A stretch of DNA of 30,117 nucleotides from an uncultured Megasphaera sp. (GTDB lineage Bacteria > Bacillota > Negativicutes > Veillonellales > Megasphaeraceae). Below are positions 1-7,875 of this stretch, one piece after another. Under the pieces are notes generated by a model. That model was not told where the DNA came from. It saw only the letters and a program-made list of their open reading frames with translations, and did no database searches. The stretch is taken from assembly GCA_934193515.1 (NCBI GenBank), contig CAKPVJ010000025.1:1-30117 (forward strand), written 5' to 3'. The position numbers and the translations under genes were made by a program. Every line of letters starts with the position of its first letter. The stretch's first letter is position 1.

Positions 1-78
1 TTCATAAATAACAAACTGATTTTATTGCCAACAAGTTCCAGTTAAATAAAATACCCACAACAACTTGACACTATCCTA

Positions 79-90
79 TCATCCGGATGA
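79..90. promoter_or_regulatory. Perfect 12-bp palindrome upstream of nadE
   Basis: TCATCCGGATGA is a perfect inverted repeat lying about 28 bases upstream of the TATAAT at 118-123. Its place suggests an operator for the NAD synthetase gene, but no regulator is identified and a 12-bp palindrome can arise by chance. Confidence 0.3.
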
Positions 91-117
91 CTAGCTACTT
101 TTCATTGTTTATGCTAG

Positions 118-123
118 TATAAT
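118..123 (+). promoter_or_regulatory. -10 box of the nadE promoter
   Basis: A consensus TATAAT lies 31 bases before the first nadE start codon. No good -35 is found at 17 bases (CTACTT at 95-100). A TTGACA at 65-70 is too far away to pair with it. The -10 call is reasonable; the -35 is unresolved. Confidence 0.45.
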
Positions 124-153
124 ATAGTATATTACTTTATCAAAGGGAGGCAT

Positions 154-2061
154 ATGCCTATGCTGACAATCGCTCTTGCCCAATTAGAAATACATGCCGG
201 CGACCCCCGTTATAATACGGCGGCTATGAAAAAGCAAATCGCTCAGGCCAAAAAAGCTGGCTGCGACCTGATTATTTTCCCAGAACTATCCATTCCGGGA
301 TATTTTATTGGAGACGTCTGGGATCAGCCTGATTTTATTAATGACTGTGTTCGTTTTGGCAAAGAAATCCAAGCAGCGTCTGATGGTATTACCATTATCT
401 ACGGCAACGTGGCTAAAGAAGAAGGGCGCGTCAATCTCGACGGCCGCCTGCGCAAATACAATGCCATGTTTATTGCGCAAAATGGTCAGCTCATCGCGCC
501 GCAGCATTCTCCATATCCATTCTATATCAAAACTTTGCTGCCCAACTACCGTGAATTCAGCGACATCCGGTACTTTACTTCACTCATGGAAGTAGCCCAA
601 GAACGCCACACCTTTCCAGAAGAGCTGCTCTCACCGGTTGCCTTGAAATTTACCAACAACCGCACGCTGCACATTGGGCCTTTGATTTGTGAAGACAGCT
701 GGGATGATAATTATCCCTTTAAGCCCATGTCCTATCTTAGTCAGCATTACGATATTGACCTTTTCGTCAACATTTCCAACTCGCCGTTTACGCAGGGCAA
801 AACCCAACGCCGCCACCGTCTGTTTGGACAGGCGATTGATTCGGTTCACCGTCCAGCAGTCTATGTCAACTGTACGGGCATCCAGAACAACGGCAAAAAC
901 ATTTACACTTTTGACGGTTCCAGCGGTGCCTACGACAGCAGTGGGACCCTGCACTATGAATGCCGGCCTTTTACAGAAGAGCTGGCCATTATCCAATATG
1001 ATGAAACAATGCATACCTTTACTTCACCGATGCATGTTTCCCCGCGCCGCACGGCAACGGAAGAAATATACCACAGCCTGCATTACGGCCTGCAGTCTTT
1101 CATGGATTCTTTAGGCCTGAAAAAAGTAGTAATCGGCGTATCCGGCGGTATCGATTCAGCCGTCAATGCGGCATTGTATGCTACGGTACTGCCGCCCGAA
1201 AACATTCTTCTCGTCAACATGCCCAGCTGTTATAATTCTGAAACGACCAAAGGTCTTGCCAAAGATTTGGCAGATAATCTTGGCTGTCTGTACACGGTCA
1301 TCCCCGTGCAAGATAGTCTGGAACTGACGCGCAGCCAGTTCAGCAGCGCCACGCTGTATCAAAAAGACAAGCCGATGGGCCATCTGCAGCTGACCAGTTT
1401 TATTGAAGAAAACATCCAAGCCCGCGACCGTTCCAGTCGTATTCTGGCAGCAGCCGCTGCTGCATTTGGCGGTGTATTTACCTGCAACGCCAACAAAGCG
1501 GAATCTTCCGTAGGCTATGCGACGCTCTACGGCGACAGTGCCGGTTTCCTCGCCGCTACAGCCGACCTTTGGAAACATCAGGTATATGACCTAGCCCGCT
1601 ACCTCAATGAATCTGTATTCAAACGGGAAGTCATTCCACAAGGCAGCATCGACATTGTTCCCAGTGCCGAACTTTCTGCCAATCAAGATATCGACAAAGG
1701 CCAAGGCGACCCTATTATTTACCCGTATCATGACTACCTGTTCGCCGCCTTTATCGAACGCTGGCAGCGAGCTACGCCTGAATCCATTCTTCAGTGGTAT
1801 GCCGACGGCACATTAGAAAAAGAAATCGGCTGTACGGTTACCGTAAAAGACATTTTCCCCACTGCCGAATCATTTATTGCCGATTTAGAAAAATGGTGGC
1901 GCCTCATTGCAGGCTTCGCCGTCGCCAAACGAATCCAAAGCCCGCCGCTTCTCTCCGTAAGCCGCCGTTCCTTCGGGAACGACCTTCGCGAATCCCAGCT
2001 TACACCGTACTATACAACACGGTATCAGGAATTAAAGGAAAGACTGCTGCCAAAAAAATAA
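154..2061 (+). CDS. nadE: Glutamine-dependent NAD+ synthetase
   Basis: Catalyses the last step of NAD synthesis: amidation of nicotinic acid adenine dinucleotide with ATP, using ammonia released from glutamine, in the cytosol. The 635-residue protein has the two-domain layout of glutamine-dependent NadE. The N-terminal nitrilase-type amidase shows the Glu-Lys-Cys triad: E44 in FPELSIPGY, K126 in KTLLPNYREF and C179 in GPLICEDSWD. The C-terminal N-type ATP pyrophosphatase has its P-loop SGGIDS at 330-335. The GGGAGG at 145-150 is only 3 bases from the first ATG but 9 from the ATG at 160, so translation may start at residue 3. The gene stands alone, with its own -10 and terminator. Confidence 0.96.
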   Translation: MPMLTIALAQLEIHAGDPRYNTAAMKKQIAQAKKAGCDLIIFPELSIPGYFIGDVWDQPDFINDCVRFGKEIQAASDGITIIYGNVAKEEGRVNLDGRLRKYNAMFIAQNGQLIAPQHSPYPFYIKTLLPNYREFSDIRYFTSLMEVAQERHTFPEELLSPVALKFTNNRTLHIGPLICEDSWDDNYPFKPMSYLSQHYDIDLFVNISNSPFTQGKTQRRHRLFGQAIDSVHRPAVYVNCTGIQNNGKNIYTFDGSSGAYDSSGTLHYECRPFTEELAIIQYDETMHTFTSPMHVSPRRTATEEIYHSLHYGLQSFMDSLGLKKVVIGVSGGIDSAVNAALYATVLPPENILLVNMPSCYNSETTKGLAKDLADNLGCLYTVIPVQDSLELTRSQFSSATLYQKDKPMGHLQLTSFIEENIQARDRSSRILAAAAAAFGGVFTCNANKAESSVGYATLYGDSAGFLAATADLWKHQVYDLARYLNESVFKREVIPQGSIDIVPSAELSANQDIDKGQGDPIIYPYHDYLFAAFIERWQRATPESILQWYADGTLEKEIGCTVTVKDIFPTAESFIADLEKWWRLIAGFAVAKRIQSPPLLSVSRRSFGNDLRESQLTPYYTTRYQELKERLLPKK

Positions 2062-2108
2062 CCGTACACATGGCAAACAGTTAAAAACAACTATACATGG
2101 ACCATACT

Positions 2109-2159
2109 ACTTCCAAGGCAAAGAATAGATATTTACTTTTTTGCCTTGGAAGTTTTTTT
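2109..2159 (+). terminator. Intrinsic terminator of nadE
   Basis: A perfect 14-bp stem (2109-2122 with 2140-2153, arm ACTTCCAAGGCAAA) is followed directly by a run of T. It lies 48 bases after the nadE stop. Confidence 0.92.
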
Positions 2160-2182
2160 AGTGTCAAAATATTTATCTGAAC

Positions 2183-2249
2183 CTCATACAAAATAAATGG
2201 CCCATACAACAGCAAAACGCTGTGTACGAGCCATTTATTTTTGTATGAG
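2183..2249. terminator. Long inverted repeat, probable bidirectional terminator
   Basis: The arms 2183-2201 and 2230-2249 match over about 19 bases with a single extra T, and each carries an A/T-rich tract beside GGCC. On the minus strand this lies just downstream of the small secreted protein gene and would end its transcript. On the plus strand it backs up the nadE terminator. Confidence 0.65.
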
Positions 2250-2293
2250 ATTAAAAAGGGAGTTTAGTTTTTCTTCCCTTACGGAAGACGGTG

Positions 2294-2575
2294 TTATTTG
2301 CTAAGAGCAATGACTGCAGCAACAGCGGCAATGCCTATGGCCCAGTTGGCACGTTTATTGGCACTGTCCACTTCTTCTTGGGCTTTGCTCTTTCTATGGT
2401 TGTTTTCTCGATAATCAGGTCGGTCATGACGAGGATTATCCCGCTGTTCCCACTGCGGCGGACGGGGCGGTCTGTGGTCTGCTGCCTGTACGGCTACGGT
2501 GGCACCGCTCAGCATGGTCAACATCATAGTCATAACCAAAGTCATTTTAGTCACTTTCTGTATACGCTTCATCAT
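2294..2575 (-). CDS. Small secreted cationic protein with C-terminal hydrophobic segment
   Basis: I do not recognise this family. The 93-residue product has a basic N-terminus and a hydrophobic core up to about residue 30, with a likely signal-peptidase site after VQA (residue 31). Next comes a polar stretch (32-76) rich in Arg, His, Pro, Asp and Asn (RPPRPP, HDRPDYRENNHRKSK). It ends with a short hydrophobic Ala/Ile/Val segment (78-91) that could touch or anchor in a membrane. GAGGAG sits 8 bases before the chosen ATG; an upstream in-frame GTG at 2584 overlaps that ribosome site and is rejected. The promoter at 2606-2639 is Pho-box-like. The gene follows a two-component system and a GT-C glycosyltransferase on the same strand, so an envelope role is plausible but inferred. 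Confidence 0.75.
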   Translation of the reverse strand: MMKRIQKVTKMTLVMTMMLTMLSGATVAVQAADHRPPRPPQWEQRDNPRHDRPDYRENNHRKSKAQEEVDSANKRANWAIGIAAVAAVIALSK

Positions 2576-2605
2576 AAGTATCACTCCTCGTCAATTGATA
2601 CTCTT

Positions 2606-2639
2606 AGTATACCCGGTCTATGTTACAAATTTGTGACAG
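2606..2639 (-). promoter_or_regulatory. Pho-box-like activator promoter of the small secreted protein gene
   Basis: Read on the minus strand, CTGTCAC (2639-2633), AAAT, TTGTAAC (2628-2622), ten bases and TATACT (2611-2606) follow one another. Two 7-base repeats at 11-base period, ending 10 bases before the -10, is the arrangement known for PhoB-activated promoters such as E. coli phoA. No -35 hexamer is seen at normal spacing, as expected for such a promoter. The same bases (2621-2638) also form an 18-bp palindrome with one mismatched pair, so a dimeric repressor is an alternative reading. Confidence 0.6.
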
Positions 2640-2681
2640 CTCGATTTCAAGACCAATACAATTCATACTGTTTACAGCATT

Positions 2682-4178
2682 TTATAAAGAACGAGGTCTC
2701 GTATAAATTATCCACTTGCCAGCGCAGCGATAATACGTCCAGTGGCCGAAAATAGCAGCTTCGAACGGATCTTTTTCATCTTTATAGACAACGGCAATGA
2801 CATTTTTGTCATTAGGAATCTTATCTGTTTCCATAAACGGCATCATATTGGTCGCATTCCAACTGATACCATCTGGCTTCAAACGCACTGAAGAGCCTGG
2901 TGCTACCAACCGCTTCGCTTCATAGCCGGAATAATAGGTCAGCGATACTGGATATTGTCCGCCATAGGTAACGACGCATGTATCTTCGCGGGCAATGTTG
3001 CGCACAGCTTGGCCGGCATCATAGGCAGACATATCTCGGCAGATGGGAGCAGCAACCCAGACGGTCAAAATCAGATAGGCAGCCACACTTAGCAAGCTAA
3101 TCATACGCACCCATGTATCGTAATGTTTCAAATAAGCTGCAAAGCCAATGGCAATCGGTATCATATACGGAAAGGTATACGTTAAATATTTTGTTGCTAC
3201 GCATTGATAAAAAACGAATACAACAACGGCCCACGTAACCAAAAACTGCTGCCGCATGTCCCACTGCGGCAGTCGGTGCGTCGTGTGCATCTCTTGTAAA
3301 AGCCCTTTCAACCACGTCCAGCCGTGATACCGTTTAGCTGCTGCCGGCAGCGTCAGCACCCAGGGAAAGAAACCAATACAAAAAATACAAATATAATAGT
3401 ACCAGACATCGAATTTAGGATGTTCCGATTGAGTGGCTCGCAGCACGTTATGCACACCCAAAAAATTCAGGATAAAATCGCTGCCGTGCATAAGATACAT
3501 AGGGCCATACCATATACCGGCAATAATGATAAACAGCAGCAGACCGGAAAATAATTTAATTTTGGTAAACAATGCTTTCAAATCATGCCGCCAAGCCAAA
3601 AACAAAATAATAATCAGACCGGGCTGCACCAGCCCTACAGGTCCTTTAGTAAGCACGGCAATAGCCGAGCAGATATACGCCAAGTAGTAGAAAATAGGTT
3701 TCCCTTCACTATAGGCAATATAAAAGCAAATCAATGTTGCTGAAAATGCCACAAACAGCGTCATATCCGTAATGACAGCCTTGGATATATAAAAATATTC
3801 CAATGACGTCAGCAGCACCAATGCCGCTGTAAATCCGGTTTTCTTATCATAAATATGCTCCGTAAATCCATAGGTAAGCAAAATACCCAGGACACCAAAC
3901 AGGGCCGGAAAAAAGCGGGCCGCAAAATCCGTGATGCCAAACAGGGAAAAAGATGCAAGTAATTCCCAATAAAAGAAGATAGGTTTGTCATACCAATAAT
4001 TACCAAAAATCCGCGGCGACAAATAATCTCCAGATGCCAGCATTTCCTTGGCAGTCAACACATAATTCGATTCCACAGGATCGGTTACCATTACCATCGC
4101 ATTGCCAAAAAAGCATAACACGAGAGCAAGTCCGCCTACTATCCATATATAGTAGGAACAATGTTGAAATAGTTTCAC
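2682..4178 (-). CDS. ArnT/PMT-type GT-C glycosyltransferase, integral membrane
   Basis: A polytopic membrane protein of the GT-C fold that would move a sugar from a polyprenyl-phosphate carrier onto lipid A, another envelope glycan or protein on the outer face of the inner membrane. After TM1 comes the family signature: acidic DPVE, then EMLASGD and later YDKPI, resembling the corresponding ArnT segments. Many hydrophobic segments follow, then a soluble C-terminal domain. The frame stays open to 4265, but that part overlaps the response regulator. The best start is the GTG at 4178 (498 residues), with AGGAAGGA about 9 bases upstream, 16 bases after the response regulator stop. It is therefore coupled to the kinase and regulator. 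Whether the donor is L-Ara4N or another sugar cannot be read from sequence; no arn biosynthesis genes are in the window. Confidence 0.85.
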   Translation of the reverse strand: MKLFQHCSYYIWIVGGLALVLCFFGNAMVMVTDPVESNYVLTAKEMLASGDYLSPRIFGNYWYDKPIFFYWELLASFSLFGITDFAARFFPALFGVLGILLTYGFTEHIYDKKTGFTAALVLLTSLEYFYISKAVITDMTLFVAFSATLICFYIAYSEGKPIFYYLAYICSAIAVLTKGPVGLVQPGLIIILFLAWRHDLKALFTKIKLFSGLLLFIIIAGIWYGPMYLMHGSDFILNFLGVHNVLRATQSEHPKFDVWYYYICIFCIGFFPWVLTLPAAAKRYHGWTWLKGLLQEMHTTHRLPQWDMRQQFLVTWAVVVFVFYQCVATKYLTYTFPYMIPIAIGFAAYLKHYDTWVRMISLLSVAAYLILTVWVAAPICRDMSAYDAGQAVRNIAREDTCVVTYGGQYPVSLTYYSGYEAKRLVAPGSSVRLKPDGISWNATNMMPFMETDKIPNDKNVIAVVYKDEKDPFEAAIFGHWTYYRCAGKWIIYTRPRSL

Positions 4179-4194
4179 TTTTTCCAGTCCTTCC

Positions 4195-4893
4195 TTATTT
4201 ATCTGCATGGAATCGATATCCAGCACCCCAGACCGTTTCAATATAGCGGGGATTAGCAGAGTCATCTTCTATTTTTTCGCGAATCCGGTTGATATGAACC
4301 GAAACGGTAGCCGTTTCTCCCATTGCATGAACTCCCCATACCCGGTCAAACAACGTCTCCTTTTTGAAGACGATGCCAGGATTCTGCGCTAAAAACAGTA
4401 ATAATTCAAATTCTTTATTTGGCAGAGCAATTTCATTGCCGCGAAGAAATACGCGATGTGCTGATTCGTCGATTTCCAGTTCTCCAAATTGCAGCACGCC
4501 TTGATGTACTGCTTCCTCTTTAGCCGTCAGCCGCTTGTATATTGCCAAATGCGCTTTGACGCGGGCGACCAACTCATTCGGGCTAAATGGTTTAGAGATG
4601 TAATCATTGGCACCCAGTCCCAAGCCGCGGACTTTGTCGATATCTTCCTGCTTTGCCGATATTAAAATAATCGGTACGTCTTTAGCTTCCCGAATTTCAC
4701 GGCAAATTTGAAACCCATCCTGCCCCGGCAGCATAATATCCAGCAAAATTAAATCATAGGCTTCTGTCAATGCTTTCTTTTTGCCAAGCAGGCCGTCTTC
4801 TTCGATCGCCACGTCAAAGTCATTCGCTTCGAGATAATCCCGTTCTAATTCTGCAATGCCGCGATCGTCTTCTATAATTAAAATCTTCTTCAT
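4195..4893 (-). CDS. OmpR/PhoB-family response regulator
   Basis: Cytosolic DNA-binding regulator of 232 residues. The receiver domain (1-115) shows the acidic pair D9-D10, phospho-acceptor D52 in LLDIMLPG and K101 in YISKPF. A winged-helix DNA-binding domain fills about 128-232, ending in the usual RYIETVWGAGYRF. Its ATG overlaps the kinase-like partner's stop by four bases (ATGA, 4890-4893), so the two are co-translated as a pair. Proteins of this class bind direct repeats of 11-base period, and such a site stands in front of the small secreted protein gene 1.6 kb downstream; linking the two is inference. Possible identities include a PhoB-, VanR- or PmrA-like regulator. The sequence alone does not decide. 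Confidence 0.93.
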   Translation of the reverse strand: MKKILIIEDDRGIAELERDYLEANDFDVAIEEDGLLGKKKALTEAYDLILLDIMLPGQDGFQICREIREAKDVPIILISAKQEDIDKVRGLGLGANDYISKPFSPNELVARVKAHLAIYKRLTAKEEAVHQGVLQFGELEIDESAHRVFLRGNEIALPNKEFELLLFLAQNPGIVFKKETLFDRVWGVHAMGETATVSVHINRIREKIEDDSANPRYIETVWGAGYRFHADK

Positions 4894-6446
4894 CGATGTT
4901 CACCCTTTCTCTGTACAGGCAGTGATATACAAATCGTCAAGCCCTGCGGTATCGTCGTTTCCGCCCAAATGGTTCCGTTCATCACCATAATAATCCGCCG
5001 CACAACGGATAAGCCCAAGCCGCTGCCTTTGGCAGTATTGCTGCGTGCTTTATCTGCCCGATAAAAACTGTCAAACAACTGCGGCAGTTCTTCCTGCGGC
5101 ACGCCTGCTCCGTCATCGGCAAACCGCAGCAGTATATGGTCATCCTGCAAAGCGGTAGATACAACAAGACGGCTGCCGGCACGGCCTGTGTATTTGACGC
5201 AGTTACTGATAATGTTGTCTACGACACGCTGAAAATGCACGCGATCCATCGCAATGATGCCACAGCCGCAGGGTACGGCCGCTTCATATGATACATCCAG
5301 CCCCTGACGATGCAGATGTTCTTTTTGTTCCTGCAAATAATCGGACAAATACTCACAGACATCCACATCTTCCCAATGAAATTCCACTTTTCCCAAATCA
5401 AATTTGGAATATAGAAGCAGTGTCCGCACGAGCAATTCCATCGCGCTGGCTGTATCAATAATCATCTGCAGATAATGCTTTTGTTTTTCCGGAGTCTTGG
5501 CAATACCGTCGAGCAGGCCATAGGCATAGCCTTCAATCTTCGTCAGCGGCGTTGCCAGATCATGGGATACACCAGCAATCAATTCCTGCCGGCTTTTGTC
5601 ATACGCTTCCCGCATTTCAGCCGCTTCTTGCAACTGCTGGCGCATGGATTCAAATGCCCGGCATGTATCGCCGATTTCATCGGCATGATGAATCGCAGCC
5701 AGCGGCTTGCTGAGGTCTCCCTGGCTGATAGATTCCGCTCTATCCCGCAGTTCTTCCAACGGATGCACAATCCGGCCGGCCAATCGTTTCGACAGGGCAA
5801 TGCCTAAAAACATAATAATGATAAATACAGAAGCAAACAACATGTAAATCAAAGCCTTCATGACATGTTTATAACTCATGCCAACATATTCGATATTGGC
5901 CTGCATCTGCACATTGCTGACAGCGGCTATCTGCACGCCTGTTTTATGTGACAAATACCGATACGCGATTCCATTGGCATCCCACGTCATCGCTGCGGTA
6001 TCATCACTATGCGCTTTTTTGCTGGCAGCGGCAATCTGGGCTGTTTCCGAGCCCGATGGATGATACTCTGTTTCTTCCCGTGCCAGTGCCGCAGTCTGCC
6101 ATGGGCTGGTTCCTGCCGTAGCATAGATGATTCGTTTATCCTGATATACAGCGACAATCAGGCCTTGTTCTTCCAAACGTCGGCAGGCGTCTTGTATTTC
6201 ATCAAGTCGCTGCCCGGTATAGGCATCAGCCCGGACGCGAAGCCTGCTCAATTCAAATTGAATCGCAACGCGCGGTCCGCTTTCCGGCCAGACCAGCGAA
6301 ACAATCCCGGCACGCAGCGTATTGACCGGCTGCAGTGTCACTAAAATCAATATACAGGCCGTAACAACCAACATGACCGGAAAAAAAGACATGATAAAAT
6401 TTGATAAGCGAATTCGCGTTCGAATGGATACATCTTCTATTTTCAC
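4890..6446 (-). CDS. Membrane sensor histidine kinase (HAMP, HisKA, HATPase)
   Basis: A 518-residue sensor kinase. TM1 lies at about 17-39, a periplasmic sensor region of about 155 residues follows, TM2 is at about 196-218, and a HAMP linker runs from about 219 to 272. The HisKA dimerisation helix carries phospho-acceptor H295 in SHDLATPL. The ATPase domain shows the N box (NIISNCVKYT), G1 (DDGAGVP), F box (FDSFYRADKA) and G2 (GSGLGLS). The start is a GTG with AGGTGA upstream. It forms a pair with the response regulator by a 4-base overlap and leads an operon with the glycosyltransferase. The periplasmic region shows no motif I can name, so the signal is unknown. Confidence 0.93.
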   Translation of the reverse strand: MKIEDVSIRTRIRLSNFIMSFFPVMLVVTACILILVTLQPVNTLRAGIVSLVWPESGPRVAIQFELSRLRVRADAYTGQRLDEIQDACRRLEEQGLIVAVYQDKRIIYATAGTSPWQTAALAREETEYHPSGSETAQIAAASKKAHSDDTAAMTWDANGIAYRYLSHKTGVQIAAVSNVQMQANIEYVGMSYKHVMKALIYMLFASVFIIIMFLGIALSKRLAGRIVHPLEELRDRAESISQGDLSKPLAAIHHADEIGDTCRAFESMRQQLQEAAEMREAYDKSRQELIAGVSHDLATPLTKIEGYAYGLLDGIAKTPEKQKHYLQMIIDTASAMELLVRTLLLYSKFDLGKVEFHWEDVDVCEYLSDYLQEQKEHLHRQGLDVSYEAAVPCGCGIIAMDRVHFQRVVDNIISNCVKYTGRAGSRLVVSTALQDDHILLRFADDGAGVPQEELPQLFDSFYRADKARSNTAKGSGLGLSVVRRIIMVMNGTIWAETTIPQGLTICISLPVQRKGEHR

Positions 6447-6485
6447 ATGATCACCTGATTTATCCTGCTAATGCACATGGTTTTT

Positions 6486-6491
6486 ATTATA
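6486..6491 (-). promoter_or_regulatory. -10 box of the kinase operon
   Basis: A TATAAT on the minus strand lies about 40 bases before the kinase GTG. No convincing -35 is present at 16-18 bases, so an activator may be needed. The rest of the 6492-6600 gap is A/T-rich, and I see no second gene in it. Confidence 0.4.
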
Positions 6492-6606
6492 CTATAATCA
6501 CGATGAAATACTATGGATTTCCATAACTCTTTTTTATGTTACTATATAATTCTAAATTTTCTTTAAACAAAATAAAAAATTACTGCAAACAATTCTTTTT
6601 TCCTAT

Positions 6607-6635
6607 TTGACAATCTCTCTTGTTAGTGCTAAGAT
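6607..6635 (+). promoter_or_regulatory. Promoter of the SAM riboswitch-metNIQ operon
   Basis: TTGACA (6607-6612) and TAAGAT (6630-6635) are separated by exactly 17 bases. Transcription would begin about 15-20 bases before the riboswitch. Confidence 0.85.
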
Positions 6636-6659
6636 ATAGGACAACAACAAGATATTCAG

Positions 6660-6756
6660 TTCATCCAGAGCAGCTGAGGGACTGGCCCTATGAAGCTGCG
6701 GCAACCCCCAAATACGGGAAGGTGCCAATTCCAACGGATTGTTCCGGCAGATGAAG
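6660..6756 (+). ncRNA. SAM-I (S-box) riboswitch aptamer
   Basis: The conserved S-box core is clear: GAGGGACTGGCCC, ATGAAGC, GCGGCAACC and GGTGCCAATTCC. P1 is formed by TTCATC (6660-6665) with GATGAA (6751-6756). SAM binding stabilises P1. The 3' strand of P1 (CAGATGA, 6748-6754) can instead pair with TCATCTG (6781-6787) in the 5' arm and loop of the terminator. That gives a textbook off-switch: high SAM terminates, low SAM reads through into metNIQ. Confidence 0.95.
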
Positions 6757-6775
6757 CGAAAGCATACACGCATGA

Positions 6776-6803
6776 GGTCGTCATCTGTTGACGGCCTTTT
6801 TTT
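6776..6803 (+). terminator. Attenuator terminator of the SAM-I riboswitch
   Basis: An 8-bp stem (6776-6783 with 6789-6796) with a 5-base loop and seven T. It lies 20 bases after the aptamer and before metN. Bases 6781-6787 are shared with the antiterminator. Confidence 0.92.
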
Positions 6804-6831
6804 GTTGTAACTATACCAAGGAGTTGATATT

Positions 6832-7875
6832 GTGATTAAATTGGAAAATATTACCAAAACCTACGACGGCAAAGCACAAGTTCATGCCTTAAAGGGTATC
6901 AACATGACGATTGACGACGGCGAAATTTTTGGTATTATCGGCAAAAGCGGCGCCGGCAAATCTACCCTCGTCCGCTGCATCAATATGTTGGAACGCCCGA
7001 CAAGCGGTAATGTCATTATTGACGACAAAAATCTAACAAATATGTCAGATGCTGAATTACGGGCTGAACGCAAAAACATCGGCATGATTTTCCAACACTT
7101 TAACCTGCTTTCTTCCCGCACCGTGTTTGACAACATTGCCTTTCCGCTTGAACTCGTCGGAGCATCCAAAGAAGCCATCAATAAAAAAGTAGCCGACCTG
7201 CTGGAACTTGTCGGACTGACAGAACGGCAGTACAACTACCCATCACAGCTTTCCGGCGGTCAGAAACAGCGTGTCGGCATTGCCCGGGCACTGGCCAGTG
7301 ATCCGAAGATTCTGCTGTGCGACGAAGCAACCTCTGCGCTGGACCCGCAGACGACAAAAGCCATTTTGGAACTGCTGCAGGACATCAACAAACGTCTCGG
7401 CATTACCATCGTCATCATTACGCATGAAATGGCCGTTATCAAAGAAATCTGCGACCGTGTCGCCGTTATCGAAGGCGGCGTAATCAAAGAACAAGGCCGC
7501 GTCGTCGATGTCTTTACCAACCCGCAGTCGCAGACCATGAAAGATTTTGTCAAATCCATCATCAACATGGAACTGCCGGCAGGCATCAAAAAAATGGGCA
7601 TTACCGATCAGCCGGCACCGGGACACGGCATGCTCGTACGCCTTCGCTTTAAAGGCAAAGAAACCAACGATCCTATCGTCGCTTCTATCGTCGAAAAATT
7701 TCATACGTATGTCAGCGTACTGTACGGCAATATCGACTACATCCAGGACGAACCGTTTGGCTATTTAATTGTCGTTGTCATGGGCGATATGGAAGCACAA
7801 GCCAAAGCGTTAGCATATATCAAAGAATTACCTGTTGGAAGTGAGGTTTTAGGTTATGTCCCAAGAAATCATTAA
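6832..7875 (+). CDS. metN: Methionine ABC importer, ATP-binding subunit
   Basis: ATPase of the MetNIQ importer, attached to the inner face of the membrane, powering uptake of methionine. The 347 residues hold an ABC ATPase domain with Walker A GKSGAGKST (37-45), Q-loop Q88, signature LSGGQ (140-144), Walker B ILLCDE (160-165) and switch H198. A C-terminal NIL (C2) domain, about 265-345, binds methionine and inhibits transport in known MetN proteins. Translation starts at a GTG with AAGGAG 8 bases upstream. The 3' end overlaps metI by 20 bases. The SAM-I riboswitch in front fixes methionine as the likely substrate and makes expression depend on SAM shortage. Confidence 0.97.
   Translation: MIKLENITKTYDGKAQVHALKGINMTIDDGEIFGIIGKSGAGKSTLVRCINMLERPTSGNVIIDDKNLTNMSDAELRAERKNIGMIFQHFNLLSSRTVFDNIAFPLELVGASKEAINKKVADLLELVGLTERQYNYPSQLSGGQKQRVGIARALASDPKILLCDEATSALDPQTTKAILELLQDINKRLGITIVIITHEMAVIKEICDRVAVIEGGVIKEQGRVVDVFTNPQSQTMKDFVKSIINMELPAGIKKMGITDQPAPGHGMLVRLRFKGKETNDPIVASIVEKFHTYVSVLYGNIDYIQDEPFGYLIVVVMGDMEAQAKALAYIKELPVGSEVLGYVPRNH

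Noticed and set aside
2665..2680. Short dyad after the glycosyltransferase stop
   Set aside because: Only four pairs (CTGT/ACAG) around a 2-base centre; not a terminator or a convincing operator.
2291..2755. 154-codon plus-strand frame opposite the small secreted protein
   Set aside because: The minus-strand frame has a ribosome site, a clean signal peptide and a promoter; this one has none and runs into the glycosyltransferase gene.
6603..6857. 84-codon minus-strand frame over the riboswitch
   Set aside because: Opposite the SAM-I aptamer and its terminator, without a ribosome site.
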